A program made the position numbers and the translations under genes. Below, piece after piece: positions 21,102 through 32,781 of a stretch of 64,000 nucleotides of DNA; the first letter of the stretch is position 1; each line of letters opens with the position of its first letter. The notes beneath the pieces were generated by a model, which had not been told where the DNA came from, did not search any database, and saw nothing but the letters and a program-made list of their open reading frames with translations. This stretch comes from Neostapfia colusana (lineage: Eukaryota; Streptophyta; Magnoliopsida; Poales; Poaceae), in assembly GCA_030760725.1 (NCBI GenBank), contig JASWHV010000090.1, positions 310,001 through 374,000 on the forward strand. Reading direction: 5' to 3'.

Positions 21102-22632
21102 GTGTTTGCATGGCAGCCGTCACAGATGCCGGTGATCCCCAGGGAGGTGATCGAGCACCACTTGAAAGTCTTCCCCGACGCCCGGCCGGTTCAACAGAAG
21201 CCCCGCAAGCAGTCCATCGAGCAGCAAAACTTCATTCGTGAAGAAGTCAAGAAGCTGCTGGACGCTGGCTTCATACGGGAGGTCCACCACCCCCGGTGGT
21301 TGGCGAACCCCGTCGCTGTCCCGAAGGCTGGCGGGAAGCTCCGGATGTGCATCGACTACACCAGTCTCAATAAGGCATGTCCCAAAGATCCATTCCCTCT
21401 CCCTAGAATAGATCAAATAGTAGACTCAACGTCAGGCTGTGATATGCTGTGCTTCCTAGACGCCTACTCGGGTTTCCATCAGATCCCCATGTCTAGGGAG
21501 GACGAGGAGCACACCTCCTTCATCACAGTAGACGGCCTTTATTGCTATGTGTCTATGCCTTACGGCCTAAAGAATGCACTCCCCACCTTTGTGCGAGCAA
21601 TGCACAAAACCTTTGGGGAGTTAATAAGAGACCTAGTTGAGGTGTACATCGATGACATAGTTGCCAAGGTCAAGCAGGGTTCATCTTTGTTAGATAACCT
21701 AGCCTTAGTCTTTGACAAGTTGCGCTCTACGCGCACCAAGCTGAACCCAGATAAATGTGTGTTCGGTGTGTCCTCTGGGAAGCTCTTAGGATTCCTGGTC
21801 TCGCACCGAGGGATTGAGGCCAATCCAGAGAAGATCAAGGCCATCGACTTGATGCGGCCCCCTGCCCGCGTCAAGGATGTTCAGAAACTCACGGGATGTC
21901 TAGCCGCGCTGAGTCGGTTTATACCGAGGCTAGCAGAGCGGGCACTCCCTTTCTTTAAGCTCCTGCGCAAGTCAGGCCCTTTTGCCTGGACTGACGAAGC
22001 AGAAGAGGCTTTCTAGGAGTTGAAGCGACTCCTGACGACCCTACCTATCATGGTAGCCCCTGAGCGCGGAGAGCACCTGCTGCTCTACATCGCGGCGACA
22101 ACTGAAGTGGTGAGTATGGTCCTCGTCGCAGAGCGGCCACACCCCTCATCTTCACAACCTGCTCCGGTAGCAGAAGACAGACGCCAGGAGGCCCCACAGG
22201 ACCAATGCGGTCTCCCTGACCTCCAAGGCAACCCCCCGGAGGTCATTGTCGGCCTCCCGGAGGTCCAGGGCGGTCTCCCGGACCCCCAAGATAAACCCCC
22301 GGGGGTCCTGCGGGACCCCCCGGGGGCCAAATGGGACCTCCCGAAGGTCCCTCAAGACCCCCCGGAGCTCCCGGATAATCAAGATAGCTTAAGGGCCTCC
22401 GGGTCCCAGCTCCCGGAGGCCCCCGTGGGTCCACTCACCTCCAGCGGGCCAGGGCCATTGGACGAGGACCTCCCAAGCCTAAGAGAGAGGGTTCGAACCA
22501 TCCAGAGGCCTGTCTACTACATCAGCGAAGTACTTCATGATGCCAAGACAGGGTACCTAGAAGTCCACAAGCTCCTGTATGCGGTGCTCGTGGCCTCCAG
22601 GAAGCTCCGCCATTACTTCCAGGCCCACCGGG
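21102..22632 (+). pseudogene. reverse transcriptase of Gypsy-A plus Pro-rich linker (stop, then cut by solo LTR)
   Basis: The open frame 21,102-22,016 has the RT blocks LRMCIDYTSLNKACPKDPFP, CFLDAYSGFHQIPMSREDEE, SMPYGLKNALPTFVRAMHKT and the catalytic box YIDD (the usual YVDD varied to I) near 21,645. A TAG at 22,014-22,016 replaces what is most likely a Gln codon. The frame then continues to 22,632 through a linker of imperfect Pro/Asp/Leu repeats (22,190-22,440) and the start of the RNase H region (YYISEVLHDAKTGYLEVHKL). There the 4 kb solo LTR interrupts, and the coding resumes at 26,640. Confidence 0.9.
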
Positions 22633-25600
22633 TGTGGCGGACCGGGATCCGCTCATCCAGGATCGCAGAGGGTGGTGCCGCGCGATGCGACACCCGACAG
22701 CACACATCATAAGAACACAATATATTACATGGGAAAAACAGCTGAAACTGTACAACCAGGTACAAACTTCAGTTACAACTATTGTTCTATTACACAGCGG
22801 AAGACTACACTATACATCTCATGCCCGCCTATTTAGCAAAAGTCGGTTGCCCAGCCCTAGGGCAACCCACACTAGTTGCACGTCTCAGCTCAGCGCGGCG
22901 TGTACGGCTCCCACTCAGCCGTGGTCCCCGACGGAGGGTAACCCTCGCCGGTGGACTCGTACTCCGAGTCCGTGGGTGGCTCCTCACCTGAAAAACACTT
23001 AAGCAGCAACCGTGAGCACGAAGGCTCAGCAAGGCTTAACCGACTCACCTAAGCATGCAACTCTACATGAGGTATACCAAGACATAGGTTAGTAACATTT
23101 CAGCCAAAACGACACGCCTACAAGTTCATCCTTAGTTCATCTTTTAGCAACAAGTTAACAGTTCAGGAAATCTTAAATTTAGTAAGCAGTATTTGGTGGC
23201 ACACATGTAGCAATACAATTATATCAATCAGCATCATTGAATCAACATATTTCATCCATTGGTCTACGTTACGACGCAGTGAACAAGCAGTACTCGTCAC
23301 CGCGAGGGACGGCGAATCGACTCGATATACACCTGCAGGGAAAACCCAAAGAGCACGTCACGTACGCCCACCCGTGGAGCTGCACAGCACGCTCACTCGA
23401 TGTCGTACGGGACAACCTTTCACCCAACAGCCCAAACGTCGAACCGGTCGCACCGAAACGAGCAGGAGGTTCCCCACACGGAGCATCTCTCTATGCCCGT
23501 TGGCAGATTTCCACCTTGCTGCCCTCAACCTACACCTATAAATCGGTGTGCTATGCCTCGACGCCCGGAGGTTTAGGCTACATCGGTTTATCGGGGCCCA
23601 TATATCCGATATGCCTTCGGTACGTTCAATACTTGTTCAGCAGGGCCGCACACGGATCGGTCCTCAATCGACACGGGCAGGGCTGCGCACACAAGACTCA
23701 CTCTTGCTGCGCCCTAGCCCCTGCCTAGTCTCATTTTTATTACTAAAGTGATCTCACATCACTCAACTGAACCCGTGTGTCCCAATGCCTATCTCGCGAG
23801 TAGCTTCCAACTACTCGACTTGTACCGAAGTCCTATGACTCATTACGCATAGCCTGTCTACTCGAGGTCCTTGACACTACCCTCACTCTTTTAGGAACCT
23901 TTGGTTATGCAAGTGGGGTTCCATTCATCCTATACCTAATGCACATACATACTTCACATGACACATGTAAACAAAGTAAGACTTATAAAAAGGGTTAATG
24001 CAAACCGGGGCTTGCCTTGTTGCTGCTGGTCAGTAGTTAGTTCCTCGTCCGGAAGAAGGAAGTCCAGCACTTCCGGAGTCTCTTCTTCAACGGCTACACG
24101 TTAATGAAATACTACATGTTAATTTAGATGCAAATGTGAGTTTTAGAGTAAGACTTCTACTATTGGTTCTAATAACCAGCCTCTAACACCTGGAACTTTG
24201 TTTAAGAATTTAAATATGAACTGGTGTTGGTGGTTTGGCTTGGACTTAATCACATGGTTAAATGCTAAGTGGTTTTCCCCCTTTTCCATATTAACCCCTT
24301 AATTGGTTAAACAGGACAGGGGTGATCTAGAGCTCCAATGGAGCTGAGAATTTTTGTGTGAGTTCCTTGTCACAAGAAAACTCCCTGGACCAAACATTAG
24401 CACTTTTCATGGAGTGGTTTGCTCAGAATAATTTTCTTAGCAGATAAGCAAGGAAGAATTTTATTCTGAGGTAATACCCCTGTTCATGCTCAACTTAATG
24501 AACTACAATTTCGATTATAGCTCATAGAGTTTGCCTGAATTTTCCTAACATTTTTGGGGTTAAGAATTGCCCAGAACTGAATTTCCAAGTTTTGGAAATT
24601 CTCTGAAAATGTTTCTGTATTCAAATGAACACAGCACCTTCCAATTTGAATTGCTCTGACCAAATCAACTCCAAATGGTCTGAAACTTTTACAGGGGTTT
24701 ACTAAGGTCCTAAAGAACATTCTAGCAAAATTTGGGGATTTTTGGATGAACCAAACTCCCTCTAAAATTCTTTTGCTGAAAAGCTTTAAAGAATTTTCCA
24801 GAATTAATTAATGGGTTTTATACAAATTGGGTTGTATATCTGGACAGAGCTAGGCAAGATGAATCCAACCCAATTTGAATCACTAAATTTGGAGCTTCCT
24901 AGCAAAAGTTATGGGGTTCTAAAGTTTGCACTAAAACTGGAAATTCCAAAAATGTTTAAATCCTGCGGGTGGGACCCACTCCTCGAGCCGGCCCACTCAG
25001 AAAGCGGCCACACCGCGGCCCACGGGGTTTTACCCGCGCTTCCGCACCGAATCCCGGCCGCAAACCCGATCCCCGCGCGAGATCAAAGGCTGACCGGTGG
25101 ACCCGGCCCCCCCTTCGTCTACCTCGCGCTCTCCCGCAGTTCCCGCGGCGGCGCTTCGCCGGAGCGCTCGCCGCCGGGCGTTTCCCCTCCCGACCTTTGA
25201 CAAAACTTGCCGCTTGTGCCTAACTCGACTCGGAGAACACGCTGGTGCTCTCACCGGAGCTCGGCAATGGCCGGAACTATGCCCGCGACGGCGACAGAGC
25301 CTCCCTCTACTCCGGTGACGTCGTCCGGGCTACTCCGGGCCTTATTTCTCAAGCGGTTTGCTCCTACAGCTCCACCGTGGCATGCTGCGCACGAATATGA
25401 GCTTGGTTGGCCATGGAAATAGCCGGAGCTGGGACCTCACCGTCGACCTAGGCCCGATATCGACTGTTGCTCGAAAAACTTGGATATCAGCGCAAAGGCT
25501 TGATGGTTTTCGATGGTTTTGGATCCTAGGTGGCCGTGGGGGCGTGTAGAACCTATGCTCAGCTAGGTTTACGCTGTGCAGGACCGATCGCTGCGAATTT

Positions 25601-26634
25601 CAGCATTTCTGCTCACTCGTTTTTGTCGAGCACCGAGGACTAGACGGGGAAATACTCCCCCTACAAAGCATGGAAGAGGGTAGGGTCTTCACCGTGAGCT
25701 CGAGCAGTCCCCGGCGCGTGTCTTTGCTGTTGAACTCCGGTCGCGAGGTCGCCTGGATCAACGGCACGACGAGGAGCCGAGGGGAGCGGCGGGTGTCGTT
25801 TTTCGTTTCGGGTAGGAACGGCAGAGCGGAGGAGATGAGGCTGGCTCACGTGGGCTGGGAACTTAAACCGCGTCGGGCACGCGTGCGCTCGGTCGTCGAG
25901 CAGGAGGTGGCGAGGTGAGGCGGTCGGACGCCGGTGCTATCCGCAGCTGGCGGAGGTGTTCGACCGACGTCGGGAGAAAACAGCCACGCTCGGTTTGGGA
26001 AACAAGTTTCCCCCACTGACTTGTGGGCCCACTCTCCCCCTAATCCTCTCTTCTCCATTTCTTTTGTAAATATTCCAGCAACTACACATTGAATGAGAGA
26101 CTTAGACCCCAAGTCTTGGTTTGAATTTGAGTTCTCAAATTCAAACTTTGTTTGGTTAAATTTGCTTCATGTTTAAACTGAAATTCAAATTCAGTTTTGA
26201 ATTATTGCAAATTTGGCTCCCGACAAGATGAACTCCAATGGGGATGAAACTTGGTGGGTTTACTCAGAAAAATGTGCTGAGTATAGATATGGAGCTAACT
26301 TTTGAATTTGGGTGATGAAAGTTGCTGCAATTTGAATTTACATTCAAATTGGCCTTTTTTTGCAATAACCCAAAAGTGCCTCAAAAAGTGTTAAATTTGC
26401 ATGAGCTTTGGACTGAACCTTCCCAAGACTTTTTAAATTCTAGGGGTGAGCTCAACCTCTCATGTTCCTGTGTAGAAACCCTACTTTGTGAAAGTGAAGG
26501 CTTTCCCCTCTAATCATTCTTTTGATGGAGGTTACATGCTCTTCACAACATTTCCTAAGGTGTCCACAATAAAAACTGTGGTGTTGTGAGGTGAAGAAAA
26601 GTTTTTGCAAGTCCCTTTTTCTTGGGCTTTTACA
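22633..26634. mobile_element. 4.0 kb solo LTR inside the Gypsy-A RNase H region
   Basis: It begins TGTGGCGGACCGGG and ends GGGCTTTTACA, flanked by ccggg at 22,628-22,632 and 26,635-26,639; the gypsy coding joins in frame when it is removed. The 4,002 bp contain no retroelement domain in any frame I read and no internal repeat of its own ends, so this is a solo LTR rather than a full element. The size fits gypsy lineages with very long LTRs such as Del/Tekay (inference). A GC-rich block lies at 24,960-25,930, AT-rich sequence around it, and a possible TATA box (cctataaatcgg) near 23,535. The strand cannot be decided from the ends alone. Confidence 0.88.
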
Positions 26635-26639
26635 CCGGG

Positions 26640-28706
26640 TCTCGGTAGTCACCTCGTATCCGCTGAAGACAATTCTTCACAGCCCCCATGCGACTGGCAA
26701 CGTTGCTAAATGGGCGACGGAGCTGGCGGAGTTTGAGATGGACTTCCTCCCACGCCATGCAGTCAAGAGCCAAGCACTGGCTGACTTTGTGGCGGAGTGG
26801 ACACCAACGAAGACTGAGCCAGGGGGCCATGAAGGCGGTGAACCAGAGCACCAAGCTCCGGTCTTCACCAAACCCCACTGGACACTTTTCTTCGACGGCT
26901 CCTCGCGAAAGCAGGGGGCCGGTGCCGGCGTACTGCTCCTCATGCCATCGGGGGAACAGTTTGGGTACATGGTGCGTCTCAATTTCAAGGCAACCAACAA
27001 CATGGCGGAGTATGAAGCACTCATCTTTGGCCTGCAGACAGCCCTGTCTTTAGGCGCTCGCCAGTTGTTGGCACAGGGCGACTCCCAGCTGGTCATCAAG
27101 CAAGTCAAGGGCGAATGCTCCTGCAATGACCCACAGCTAGCTACGTATCTGCTTCACGTGCAGATGTTGGAGAAAGAATTCCTCGCCTTGGACCTGCACC
27201 ACGTACCGCGCGCTGGTAATGCCGCAGCTGACAACCTTTCAACGAAGGCTTCCACCGGAGCCCCTGCGCCCGAAGGAGTTTTTGAGAGGACGTTGCTGCG
27301 GCCTACAGCCCGGCCCGCCGAGCCGGGCGAAGGGGGCTTGACCAGCACCTCGAAGCTGGCGGTCCCGGCGGCCCTACAGCCATGGATGCCGCCAAGGATC
27401 GTAAGCGTCACTGGGGACTCCGTGCAACCCAGCGCTCAAGATCCAGAAGCTCAAGTCGGACCCGATGCATGGATCACGGAGATCCGGGACTACTTGAAGG
27501 ACAACATCCTCCCTGATGAACATGCAACCGCTGAACGGATTGTGCGTATGGCTAAGAGATACGCGCTGGTAGAGGGGGATCTCTACCGGCGTGGCGCCAA
27601 CCACATCCTATTGCGGTGCATAACCCAGGGGGAAGGCTGTGACTTGCTCGCTGAGATCCATGGAGGCGAATGTGGAAGTCACTCTTCCTCACGCACGCTT
27701 GTCGGTAAAGCCTTCCGGCATGGCTTCTACTGGCCGACAGCACTCCAGGATGTCGTCAAGCTGGTCGAGAGCTGCAAGGCGTGCCAGTTCCATGCCAAGC
27801 AGATCCATACACCGGCTCAGGCGGTACAGATGATCCTGCCCTCGTGGCCATTTGCCGTATGGGGGCTGGACATCTTGGGACCATTTCCCAGAACCGTCGG
27901 GGGATTCCGGTACCTCTATGTCGCCATCGACAAGTTCACCAAGTGGCCGGAAGCTACACCAGTTGTCACCATCAACAAACAATCCGCAGTAAAGTTCATC
28001 AAGTCTATTGTCTGCCGGTTTGGGGTCCCGAACAGAATCATCACCGACAACGGGACCCAGTTCACCAGCGCAGCATTCCAAGACTACTGCGAGGACCTCG
28101 GTATTCAGGTGTGCTACGCCTCTGTCGCCCACCCAAAGAGCAATGGGCAAGTTGAGAGGGCCAACGCGGAGATTCTCTGGGGCCTTAAGACTCGCACCTT
28201 CGCCAGCCTGAAGAAACATGGTGCCAATTGGGTAGATGAGCTTTCGAGCACACTATGGGCTAACCGGACATCCTAGAGACGGGCCACCGGGGAGACACCC
28301 TTCTTCATGGTGTATGGGGCCGAAGCTGTACTTCCCCCCAGAAATCACCATGAAGTGTCACCGTGTCCGGGCTTACGACAAAGCCACGCAGGACAACCTC
28401 CGGCGTGGAGAAATCGACCTCGTCGACGAGGTCCGATTACATGCAGCACTCCGTAACGCGCGGTACAGACAAGCGCTTCGGCGCTACCACCAGAGATCTG
28501 TGCGTGCCCGGGAGCTGCAGGAAGGTGACCTGGTGTTGCGGCGCATACTTTCTCGCGAAGGGGCCCACAAACTCTCCCCTAGTTGGGAAGGCCCCTTCCG
28601 AGTCGCGAAAGTATGCCGCCCCGGGTGTGTGCGCCTTTCCACCGAGGATGGGGACCTGCTCCCAAACCCTTGGAACATAGAACACCTCCGTAAGTTCTAC
28701 CCCTAG
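26640..28706 (+). pseudogene. RNase H and integrase of Gypsy-A (one stop near the end)
   Basis: After the solo LTR, the frame to 28,276 reads VTSYPLKTILHSPHATGNVA and the RNase H block WTLFFDGSSRKQGAGAGVLL..NNMAEYEAL..GDSQLVIKQVKGE. The integrase follows: HHCC finger (GHGFYWPTALQDV-like..CKACQFHAKQ) and DDE residues in WGLDILGPFPRT, ITDNGTQFTS and SNGQVERANAE. TAG at 28,274-28,276 interrupts; an overlapping frame (28,236-28,706) carries the integrase C-terminus, ending LPNPWNIEHLRKFYP. The second RNase H-like unit fits the Tat lineage. It is non-functional as it stands. Confidence 0.9.
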
Positions 28707-30761
28707 AGCAAAAATAGGACAGTACTTTCTTTTCGTAATAAACTCCATAGAGTCCAGAAGCAGCGCTCGGAGCAGCTAAGCCCTAGGGGACGGTACAGGA
28801 CTACGTTCAGCTTTGCCTGGTTCCGACTCCAAGCGCGTAGAGTCTTGCTTCCCCTCTTAATGGGGCGGGTCGTGGCCTCCATGTTTAGCCTGCCTTCCTC
28901 CTGTGGAAAGTTGTGCGAAAAGAAACCTGCTCTACTTTGCTCTTTCCTCGTACTCATTTAAATTGTGTACTAAGTTTTTTATAACCACCCTTGCAGTGCA
29001 TGGTTGCCATGTGCTCAGCTCCCCCTCCCTACAGTCCCCAAGCACCAAGCATATGGTTGGGAACTATATGTCAAATAAGACTATGAGATAAGGGAGGGGG
29101 AGCCCCCAAGGAGGATTACTTTTTCCCTACTTGTGTGCAGGACCTCTCGGCCTCGAATCCCTACAGGAATGTGGTAGGAACACCAGAACGATGGGACGCC
29201 CCGGCCAGGGGTCCACTACGGGATCACGCAAGACCGGAACTCCAAGGCAAGACCGAAGGATACACGGGTCCAGCGGGACCAGGCCCCCCCTCTCTGAGGG
29301 GAGAGGCCCGGAGACCCCACGTATACCGCGGGTCCGGACCTCCCCCTCCTCAGAGGAGAGCTCCGGATCCGCCACGTGGCCGACTGACCCAGGCCTCCCC
29401 ATCCTCATGAGGCGGGACCTGAGGACCTCCTGGGCCCCTAATGTAATGAGGACCCGGGCATGGCGCTGGAGCAGAACGTCGAGATTGGTGAAGGCCTCTG
29501 AGCACCTTGCGGAGCTAAGGGCTCGGTCGGGCAAAACCAGGAAGAAGACGGGAAACGTCGCAGGCACGAAGGGTCATAGGAGTTCATGTATTCATGGCTC
29601 CATGAGCTAGGCTACAAACTCGATGAAAAAGAAAGAAACAAGCCCCAAGGGTCTCCTGACACGACCAGAATCTAGAAGTTGCAAGAAGGCCGCATCACCA
29701 GGCTTCAGCCCTAGCGGCACTCTCCCGCTCCATGACCCGAGCGCAGGAATCGCCTCCCTCATCACCGGCGCAAAAGCCGGGATCACCAAGGGAGCTCCTG
29801 AGGCCCCCTCCGCAGCTTTAGCGGTCTTCCTGGAGACTCTGCCGCCTGGGATCCTCCATGGTGCATCAGCGGTTTCCTTCTCCTGAAGTTCCCTCATCAC
29901 CGGCGCAAAAGCCGGTGTCATCAAGGGTGCTCCTGGAGCCTCCTTCCCTCATCACCTGCGCAAAAGCCGGTGTCATCAAGGGTGCTCCTGAGCCCCCCCC
30001 CCAGCTTCAGCGGTCTTCTCGGAGACTCTGCCGCCTGGGATTCTCCTTGGTGCTTCAGCGGTTTCTCTGAAGACTCCACCATCTGAGAAGGGACGCAACG
30101 CCGAGGAGCCTTCTGCCTGCCGTCACCAAGGAAGGGCCCCGTCGGGAGGACAAACCAGAGACCCCTTGGAGGCGCCACCTCTAGAGGCAAGACAGGCAGG
30201 CTCCCTGGGTCCCAGACTTGGTGCAGACGCCGTTGCTGGGGGAAATCGAGAGCGATTCTCCCCCTGAAAGGCGGGTTGGGAGCCATGGAAGACGACAAGA
30301 CCGCAGAGACTCGAGGGAGGCGCAATGGCTGGAGGCCTTATAAGGGGAGCGTACCCTCATGGCGGTTTCTTTTCCCACCTTCCGGGTACGAGTCCAAGCG
30401 ATTCGGAACTCTTCGAATACACCGCATTGGCAACCGCTTCAGCTCCTAGACTGAGTGTTGATGACAGGTGGACCCAAGCCGCCCAACTGAAGCGGTGGGT
30501 CAAGGAGTCAGTCTCCTGAGAAGATGAGCCGGCAAGGCACTTCGGCGGTTCCCGAAGAAAGCGCCGCAACATGCAGAAGTGGCAGTCTTGGGAACCGCCG
30601 CAGTAAAAGCAACCATCAAGTGGGCGCACGCTCCCACGATCCCGCGGCCATTCGTGCTCAGGCAGCGGTCAATGCGGGACTTAGAGAAAGTGCGCGGATC
30701 GGAAGAGACGGAGGTCCCACCTCGGGCTCGCTATCTCCCCCAAGATGGGCCTGGGGGCCAC
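28707..30761 (+). other. 3' non-coding spacer of Gypsy-A with hairpin repeats and polypurine tract
   Basis: 2 kb without credible coding. At 29,280-29,395 there is a block akin to the LTR U3 repeats, with CCACGTGG. At 29,757-29,990 there are three copies of a unit of about 50 bp containing the inverted repeat ccggcgcaaaagccgg. The sequence immediately before the 3' LTR, gatgggcctgggggccac (30,744-30,761), is the likely polypurine tract. Long spacers like this are usual in Tat elements. Confidence 0.75.
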
Positions 30762-31859
30762 TGTCGGTACCTGCGATATGGGGTACCCCCGCGCACAGGG
30801 GAAAATGCCTAAGCAACTTGCCCTTCTCCGCAGGGAGAGCTCCGAAGGCACCACGCGTCCGGCGGGGCCGGACCTCCCTCTCCTCAGAGGAGAGCTCTGG
30901 GCCCGCCACGTGGCATACAGAAGCCAGACCTCCCCTCCGCGGTAGAGAGGTCAGAAGGCACCACTCGTCCGGCGGGGCCGGGCCTCCCCCTCCTCAGAGA
31001 AGAGCTCCGGGCCCGCCACGTGGCGACCAGAAGCCGGACCTCCCCTTCCGCGGGGAGAGGTCCGAAGGCTCCACGTGTCCCGCGGAGCCGGACCCCCCCT
31101 TTCCTCTGAGGAGGGCTCCGGGTCCGCCACGTGGCCAGGAGAATGGCGCTACCTGCCCCCGAGCGATAGGCAGCGGGCGTAAAGACGCCCCATACCTTGC
31201 CCGTACAAGGTATTCAAGGCCCGCGTCTTCCCAAGACGTGGAGACGCGGAGCACGCCTCTGTCAGGTGCCGTTGTGCCCAGTCGCATCACAGACTGGCGC
31301 GCGATGTCAGAACCTTCCAGCCAATAAACACCGCGACAAGACATCCCATGCCGCCTGCGCCGTCATCAACCACTACGACTAGCATGCGGCATGGGCAGGG
31401 CGGCAAGACGGAGACTCGGAAGCCTTTGCCAGAGACAACTACCGACATAACTGCAGATACGGTAGATAACAGTCAATCTCCCCGGGACCACCTGTCGGGT
31501 CCCGGGCCCCCTTGTAAGCCACCCGAGTCTTGGACTATAAAAGGCTCGGATAGGCGACGATAGCAGGGGTTCGCATCTCTGCAACTCATACGCTAGCCAT
31601 ACACACCCAAGCTGTAACTCACCCCCAAGCTCAGCACCCCGGTTCTGAGCAGCAAGCAATACAGCGAGCTCCATAGCTCGCCGTGGACGTAGGGTTTTAC
31701 GCTCCGACGGCCTGAACCACGTAAAACTCACCGCGTCAAGCTCTTACTAACTCGTCCATCCGAGCAAGCTCTCCGCAAGCGACTAGCCCCACCAAAAAAA
31801 GAACCTCCGCGGGCTGCCCAGTGCAGGCCCGGGGGAAGTGTCGACCGAACACTTCGACA
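30762..31859 (+). repeat. 3' LTR of Gypsy-A (1,098 bp)
   Basis: It matches 5,187-6,286 at about 96% by eye, with most differences in the U3 repeats. TATAAAAG is at about 31,536-31,543. It ends ACTTCGACA, followed by ctgtg. Confidence 0.93.
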
Positions 31860-31864
31860 CTGTG

Positions 31865-32330
31865 CTTCTAGAAAGGTTCCTGGTTCTTCGATGCCTAGGT
31901 GACATAGCCCAGAAAAAATAGTATTTATAGGAACTGTGTCCTTGTAAACTGAAGAAACATTTCTGAACCATAGTGGCTGGTCTGGGGAAAAACCATCAGT
32001 TTGTATTTCTTCATCATGTATATCATCTATTGGCTGAATAGGTGTCTGAGGCTCATTTTCAAAGTCTACCTGTTGCTCTTCTTATACAGAAATATGTTGG
32101 CCACCCCTTTGATCATCTTCTGGTATTTCTGCTCCTACATCAACATGATCAAGGTATTCGGCAGAAAAAGTTTCAGTAGTAGAGTCTTTGTCTGAGTCTT
32201 CCCTGTCCCACGGCCAACACTTATCTTCCTCAAATATTACGTCTATGGATACATGAACCTTCTTTCCTATGGGATCATACATTTTCTAGTCTTTTGAGTG
32301 AGCCTCAGATTCAAAGCCAATGAACACCAA
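31865..32330 (-). pseudogene. Copia-C fragment: linker between integrase and reverse transcriptase
   Basis: Minus-strand translation gives VFIGFESEAHSKD, a stop, then MYDPIGKKVHVSIDVIFEED, the conserved end of the Copia integrase region, and an acidic linker. At 31,865 it joins, across the Gypsy-A target site, to the RT start at 5,186. At about 32,330 it meets the edge of the inverted segment. Confidence 0.85.
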
Positions 32331-32559
32331 AGGGTTCCCGAATCCCGCAACTCACAAGCACACACAAGCCAACAATACAAGAAGCACTCCCATGGACGTT
32401 GGGTATTACGCTCCGGCGGCCCGAACCACGTAAATCTCAGTGTTCATCCGCTCCCTCGAGCATGGTCGCGTAGGGCGCCAGGCCCCCTCCAATCAAAGAA
32501 CCTCGCGGGATGCTTCCATAGCGGGCCGTGAGGAGTGTCGCAGCTCACGCACTCCGACA
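32330..32559 (+). repeat. Terminal piece of the Gypsy-B 3' LTR, inverted
   Basis: Plus-oriented LTR end, from about ttcccgaatcccgcaactc to cgcactccgaca. It corresponds to 44,635-44,850 read on the other strand. It is followed by gaggg, the complement of the ccctc target duplication at the far end of Gypsy-B. Confidence 0.85.
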
Positions 32560-32781
32560 GAGGGTCTGTTCTCTCAGAACTGATCGAGGGGAGAATTTAC
32601 ATCTCATGAGTTCAGTGAGTATTGTAGAGAAAAGGTGATCAAGAGGTTTCTCACAGCACCATACTCCCCGCAACAAAATGATGTAGTGGAAAGAAGAAAC
32701 CAGACCGTAGTGGCAACAACGCGTAGTGTGCTGAAAAGCAAGAACATGCCTAATAGCTTCTGGGGAGAAGTTGTCACTATG
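32560..32781 (+). pseudogene. Copia-C fragment, inverted: integrase catalytic core
   Basis: The plus strand encodes RTDRGGEFTSHEFSEYC-like sequence (tctcagaactgatcgagggg), then FLTAPYSPQQNDVVERRNQT and KNMPNSFWGEVVTM. These are the second and third acidic positions of the Copia DDE core. All other Copia-C pieces are on the minus strand, and the sequence is exactly the part missing between 45,280 and 32,330. So this is an inverted part of Copia-C. About 200 bp of coding after SFWGEVVTM is absent. Confidence 0.85.

Larger units (their letters stand above)
5187..31859 (+). mobile_element. Gypsy-A: Tat-like Ty3/gypsy retrotransposon with two nested insertions
   Basis: A complete two-LTR element. 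The 5' LTR is 5,187-6,286 and the 3' LTR 30,762-31,859, both starting tgtcggtacctgc and ending acttcgaca. The target-site duplication is ctgtg at 5,182-5,186 and 31,860-31,864. Without the Sirevirus (6,679-18,847) and the 4 kb solo LTR (22,633-26,634) it is about 10.5 kb. Internal order: gag, protease, RT, RNase H, integrase, then a 2 kb non-coding spacer, which fits the Tat lineage. The two LTRs differ by roughly 4% as counted by eye, much more than the LTRs of the nested Sirevirus, which agrees with the order of insertion. Stops and frameshifts make it non-functional. Confidence 0.95.

Noticed and set aside
22085..22434. Minus-strand ORFs of about 80 residues rich in Gly/Arg/Pro
   Set aside because: Shadow frames of the Pro-rich linker in the plus-strand gypsy polyprotein.
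24811..25422. ORFs in the GC-rich part of the 4 kb solo LTR
   Set aside because: No domain and overlapping frames on both strands; best explained as composition of a long LTR.
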